Of a stretch of 8,076 nucleotides of DNA, positions 5,175 to 8,076 are shown one piece after another; within the stretch, counting starts at the first letter, position 1; the number at the start of each line of letters is the position of its first letter. The notes under the pieces are model-generated. The model was given only the letters and a program-made list of their open reading frames with translations, did no database searches and was not told where the DNA came from. The position numbers were made by a program, and so were the translations under genes. The stretch comes from an uncultured Clostridia bacterium (lineage in GTDB: Bacteria; Bacillota; Clostridia; Christensenellales; Borkfalkiaceae), in assembly GCA_944376035.1 (NCBI GenBank), contig CALWBJ010000003.1, forward strand, positions 1 through 8,076, in the 5' to 3' direction.

Positions 5175-6251
5175 ATGAAATTCATACATTGTGCAGATTT
5201 ACATATTGATTCAAGAATGGAAACATTGCCTTCGGAAAAAACAAAAATAAGAAGAGAGGAAATACTGCATACTTTTGAGAGATTGTGCGAATTTGCGTCG
5301 GAAAATACGGTAAGGGCAATTATTATTGCCGGAGATATGTTTGACGGTAATAAGATTTCCTCTAAGACAAAAGCACGTATACTTTATGCGATAAAAAATA
5401 ATCCTGATGTGGATTTTCTCTATCTGAAAGGAAATCATGACGAGGGCGGGCTTAATGCCGTTGATGAAGGCATACCCGAAAATCTTAAATTTTTTTCGGA
5501 CGAATGGACCTGTTTTAATTATGGAGACGTGAATATTTCGGGAATAGTAATTACCGATAAAAATAACGGACTTTTTTACGACACGCTTAAACTTGCGGAC
5601 GATAAGAAGAATATTGTGGTACTTCACGGACAAACTGCCGAGTATAAAAGCAAAGACGACGGTGCGGTGATCAGCATACCGCGACTGAAAAATAAAAATA
5701 TCGACTACTTGGCGCTCGGTCATATTCATTCATATTCGGAAAATCTTCTGGATTTAAGAGGCAAGTATGCGTATTCTGGTTGTCTTGAGGGGAGAGGCTT
5801 TGACGAGACCGGAGAAAAAGGTTTTGTACTGATAGATTTTTCCGGCTCAAAGCCCGTAACCGAGTTCATTCCCTTTGCTACAAGGAATTTATACGAGATT
5901 GAGTTCGACGTTTCGGAAAGCGATAACTGGTACGATATGCGCCGATATATTATTACCCGACTTGTCGAAGATTATCCGACAAACAGTCTTATAAAAGTTA
6001 TCTTGAAAGGGGAGCACAGACCTGATTACGAAATAGATCTGGACGACCTGTTATTACGATTAAACGAGCGTTTTTTCTTTGCGAAAGTTTATGATAAAAC
6101 CGAACTCCGCATATCAGAAAAGGATTTTGAAAAAGATAAATCCATAAGGGGGGAATTTGTGAGGGCGGTATTAAAAAGCGACATGGATAATCTGACGAAA
6201 AAGCGTGTGATTATGTGTGGCATAAATGCTTTGAAAGGCGAAGATATATAA
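5175..6251 (+). CDS. YhaO/SbcD-type metallophosphoesterase (DNA exonuclease subunit)
   Basis: This 358-residue cytosolic protein belongs to the Mre11/SbcD nuclease family, whose members cut DNA ends with two metal ions (usually Mn2+) in partnership with a Rad50/SbcC-type ATPase. All five phosphoesterase motifs are present: ADLH (D8, H10), GDMFD (G53, D54, D57), GNHD (N87, H88, D89), LHGQ (H151) and GHIH (H183, H185). YSGCLEGRGFDETGEKG (200-216) closes the catalytic domain. Residues from about 235 onward form a capping and partner-binding region, with DDLLLRLNERFFF and a lysine-rich end. At 358 residues it is of normal to slightly short length for YhaO/SbcD. The ATPase partner gene begins 17 bp downstream with its own ribosome-binding site, a typical operon pair. 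The YhaO-type assignment rests mainly on that partner having a membrane hairpin rather than a zinc hook. Catalytic competence looks intact. Confidence 0.9.
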   Translation: MKFIHCADLHIDSRMETLPSEKTKIRREEILHTFERLCEFASENTVRAIIIAGDMFDGNKISSKTKARILYAIKNNPDVDFLYLKGNHDEGGLNAVDEGIPENLKFFSDEWTCFNYGDVNISGIVITDKNNGLFYDTLKLADDKKNIVVLHGQTAEYKSKDDGAVISIPRLKNKNIDYLALGHIHSYSENLLDLRGKYAYSGCLEGRGFDETGEKGFVLIDFSGSKPVTEFIPFATRNLYEIEFDVSESDNWYDMRRYIITRLVEDYPTNSLIKVILKGEHRPDYEIDLDDLLLRLNERFFFAKVYDKTELRISEKDFEKDKSIRGEFVRAVLKSDMDNLTKKRVIMCGINALKGEDI

Positions 6252-6268
6252 TATTCGGGTGAGTTTAT

Positions 6269-8076
6269 ATGAAGATTACAAAATGTAACGTTAAATCTTT
6301 CGGTGTTCTTAAAAATTTTTCGGTTGATTTTTGCGACGGTTTAAATACCGTAAAAGAAGATAACGGCTGGGGTAAAAGTACGCTTACTGTTTTTATAAAG
6401 GCGATGTTTTACGGACTGAGCGACAGTAAGCGAAACATAGCCGATAACGAAAGAATAAGGTTCAGACCCTGGGGAACAACCGAAAGATTCGGCGGCGATA
6501 TCGAATTTGAGCATAAGGGGAAAAAATTTAAAATCGAAAGGTTTTTCGGTAATAAGGAATCCGATGATACATATAGGCTTACCGATATTGCGTCGGGAAA
6601 GGTGTATGATAAAATCGGAAATTTAGGCGAGAAAATCTTTGATATCGACGAGGAAGGATTCTTTTCGACTGCTTATTTTTCGCAAAAGGACTTTGAAATA
6701 AAAAGTAATTCGAGCATTACGGCTAAGTTCAATAATTTATCGGGGGATAATGATTCGGATGCGTTAAATTCGGCTGTGAAAAAAATAGACGAAAAAGCAA
6801 AACTTATTAAAGGTCGTGCGGAAAAAGGTTTGTTTTATGATGTTAAAAGACAGTTGTTTAACGTAAATGATAAAATCGAAACTTTATCTAAAGTTTCGGA
6901 TACGCTTTCTTTTGTCAGGAACGAACTTAAGAGCGTTGATTCCGAAGTTGAAAGATTAAAAACGGAAGGCGAAGTTTTGGCGGAAAAAGTTGCGGTTGCA
7001 GGAAAATCCGAGGCGGAAAAAGTAAAGAGAGATACGTACTTGTCGTTTTTAAAAGAAAGAGAAGATTTTTTGCACGAAAAAAAAGAGTACGAAAAGGTTT
7101 TTAACGGCTCTATTCCCGATATGGAAAAAATAAACAGATGCATTACTTCTTATAAAGAAATATTCGATTTGCAGGAAAAAGAAAATTCGCTTTCAAGAGA
7201 TATAGCGGCGATGGAAACCGAAAAAAAAGATGTTATAAATCAGTCCAATAAACCTGACAGAACTTGTATTATTTATCTTGTTTTATCGGTTTTGTTTTTA
7301 ACGAGCGGGCTTATTGTAACTGTTTTAAGTTTGATCCCGAAACTGAATTTATCGGCTTTTATTTACGATTCGCTGCTTTTTATAGTGGGAAGTATACTTC
7401 TTTTTTCAGGCGTTGTTTTTTTGATTTTATTCATTTTTTATTTTAAGAAAAGGAAAAAATACAGTCAGGTTAAACTTGATGACATCGAACATAAATTAAC
7501 AGTAAAAAAAGACGTGTTCGGACAGTATGCGTCTATGAAGAGCCGTTATGAAAAAGCGATAGAAATATTTCTGAATAGTTTTAATCTGCCCGATCATTCC
7601 GATATATTTTCGTCGCTGTCGTTTCTTAAAGAGACTTTATTGAAATACGACAGGTGCGTTTCGCTTTTAAAAGCCAACTCGGAGAACATTGAAAAATATA
7701 AAACCGCGATTACTTCAAACGACTTAAAAGTTATATCTTCAGATATCAATATTCTTCGTGAAAAACTAAAAGACACGCAGACTCAATATACGCTAAAAAC
7801 AAACGATCGGGCAAACCGATTGGCGACAATATCTAAATACGAACAAATGTTGGATGCGTTGCCCGAATTGCTGAACGAAAAAGAACGTCTTAAAGAAAAA
7901 GCTTCGGAATTGGAGCATGAATATAATATTTTATCTTTGACAAACAAATATCTTAACGAAGCGGATGAAAATTTAAAAACAAAATACAGAGAACCGCTTG
8001 AAAAAAGTTTTAATAAATATCTTTCGAAAATAACAAACGATGTAAATTTTGATGAGGAAATAGATGTTGACCTGAA
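6269..8076 (+). CDS. YhaN/Rad50-type AAA ATPase with membrane hairpin (partial, 3' end cut off)
   Basis: The frame stays open to the window end, giving 602 residues of a protein expected to be much longer. Order: an N-terminal ATPase half with strand MKITKCNVKSFGVLKNFSVDF, a Walker A loop DNGWGKST (31-38; the first P-loop Gly is Glu30), and a Q-loop in TAYFSQKDF (Q139). A long coiled coil follows (about 165-325), then two hydrophobic helices at about 333-355 and 364-392 ending in KKRKK, then a returning coil (about 398-575), and the start of the C-terminal head (REPLEKSFNKYL). The signature motif, Walker B and D-loop lie beyond the window. No CxxC zinc hook is seen; the membrane hairpin takes its place at the coil apex, as in YhaN-like proteins. 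GGTGAG lies 5 nt before the ATG, 17 bp after the phosphoesterase gene. Its probable role is as the ATP-driven partner controlling the nuclease at DNA ends, anchored in the cytoplasmic membrane. Confidence 0.88.
   Translation, partial: MKITKCNVKSFGVLKNFSVDFCDGLNTVKEDNGWGKSTLTVFIKAMFYGLSDSKRNIADNERIRFRPWGTTERFGGDIEFEHKGKKFKIERFFGNKESDDTYRLTDIASGKVYDKIGNLGEKIFDIDEEGFFSTAYFSQKDFEIKSNSSITAKFNNLSGDNDSDALNSAVKKIDEKAKLIKGRAEKGLFYDVKRQLFNVNDKIETLSKVSDTLSFVRNELKSVDSEVERLKTEGEVLAEKVAVAGKSEAEKVKRDTYLSFLKEREDFLHEKKEYEKVFNGSIPDMEKINRCITSYKEIFDLQEKENSLSRDIAAMETEKKDVINQSNKPDRTCIIYLVLSVLFLTSGLIVTVLSLIPKLNLSAFIYDSLLFIVGSILLFSGVVFLILFIFYFKKRKKYSQVKLDDIEHKLTVKKDVFGQYASMKSRYEKAIEIFLNSFNLPDHSDIFSSLSFLKETLLKYDRCVSLLKANSENIEKYKTAITSNDLKVISSDINILREKLKDTQTQYTLKTNDRANRLATISKYEQMLDALPELLNEKERLKEKASELEHEYNILSLTNKYLNEADENLKTKYREPLEKSFNKYLSKITNDVNFDEEIDVDL

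Noticed and set aside
5211..5729. 172-codon open frame on the minus strand inside the phosphoesterase gene
   Set aside because: It lies antisense to a gene with all five catalytic motifs, has no ribosome-binding site, and its translation is Ile/Phe/Tyr-rich shadow sequence.
6835..7143. 102-codon minus-strand open frame inside the ATPase gene
   Set aside because: It is Ser/Phe-rich because it is antisense to Glu/Lys-rich coiled-coil codons; the plus-strand gene explains the region.

Overview
The window reads as ordinary chromosome from a low-GC, Gram-positive-type bacterium, most likely an uncultured or gut-type member of the Clostridia. The evidence is the AT-rich DNA with TTGaca/TATAAT-like promoters at 16-17 bp spacing, AG-rich Shine-Dalgarno sites, the standard bacterial code (TGG for Trp, TGA as a stop), and clostridial-style families: a YhaN-type ATPase with an NGWGKST loop, a GT8 glycosyltransferase, and a CrtO-like membrane acyltransferase. 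The lineage is inferred, since no rRNA or marker set is present. I see no phage, transposon, CRISPR or plasmid signature.

Layout. (1) 1-856: a complete tRNA-Pro(GGG) on the minus strand, back to back with trmB (tRNA m7G46 methyltransferase) on the plus strand, each with its own clear promoter in the shared spacer. (2) 857-1480: an unrecognised 109-codon ORF that looks 5'-truncated, followed by a hairpin lying between convergent genes. (3) 1499-2095: on the minus strand, an XRE-type regulator with a membrane tail, apparently translated from a nearly leaderless mRNA. A gene-poor AT-rich spacer of about 390 bp follows. (4) 2487-4991: a plus-strand operon of a GT8 glycosyltransferase, a PlsC-type acyltransferase (overlapping start and stop) and a membrane protein resembling CrtO acyltransferases, closed by a strong intrinsic terminator. 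(5) 5076-8076: a second plus-strand operon with a YhaO/SbcD-type metallophosphoesterase and a YhaN/Rad50-type ATPase that runs off the window end.

How the genes fit together. The GT8/PlsC/CrtO-like cluster looks like a small pathway that glycosylates and acylates a cell-envelope lipid or glycan. The product cannot be read from sequence. The phosphoesterase and ATPase form an Mre11-Rad50-like pair in which a two-helix transmembrane hairpin sits in the middle of the coiled coil, where classical SbcC/Rad50 has a zinc hook. This implies a membrane-tethered DNA-end-processing complex. The most notable single-gene oddity is TrmB, whose usual catalytic FSDPWPKKRH segment is changed at the Asp and His positions.

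No wholly new system is evident. The best leads are the envelope operon, the membrane-anchored Rad50-like protein, the TrmB active-site variant and the truncated orphan ORF.
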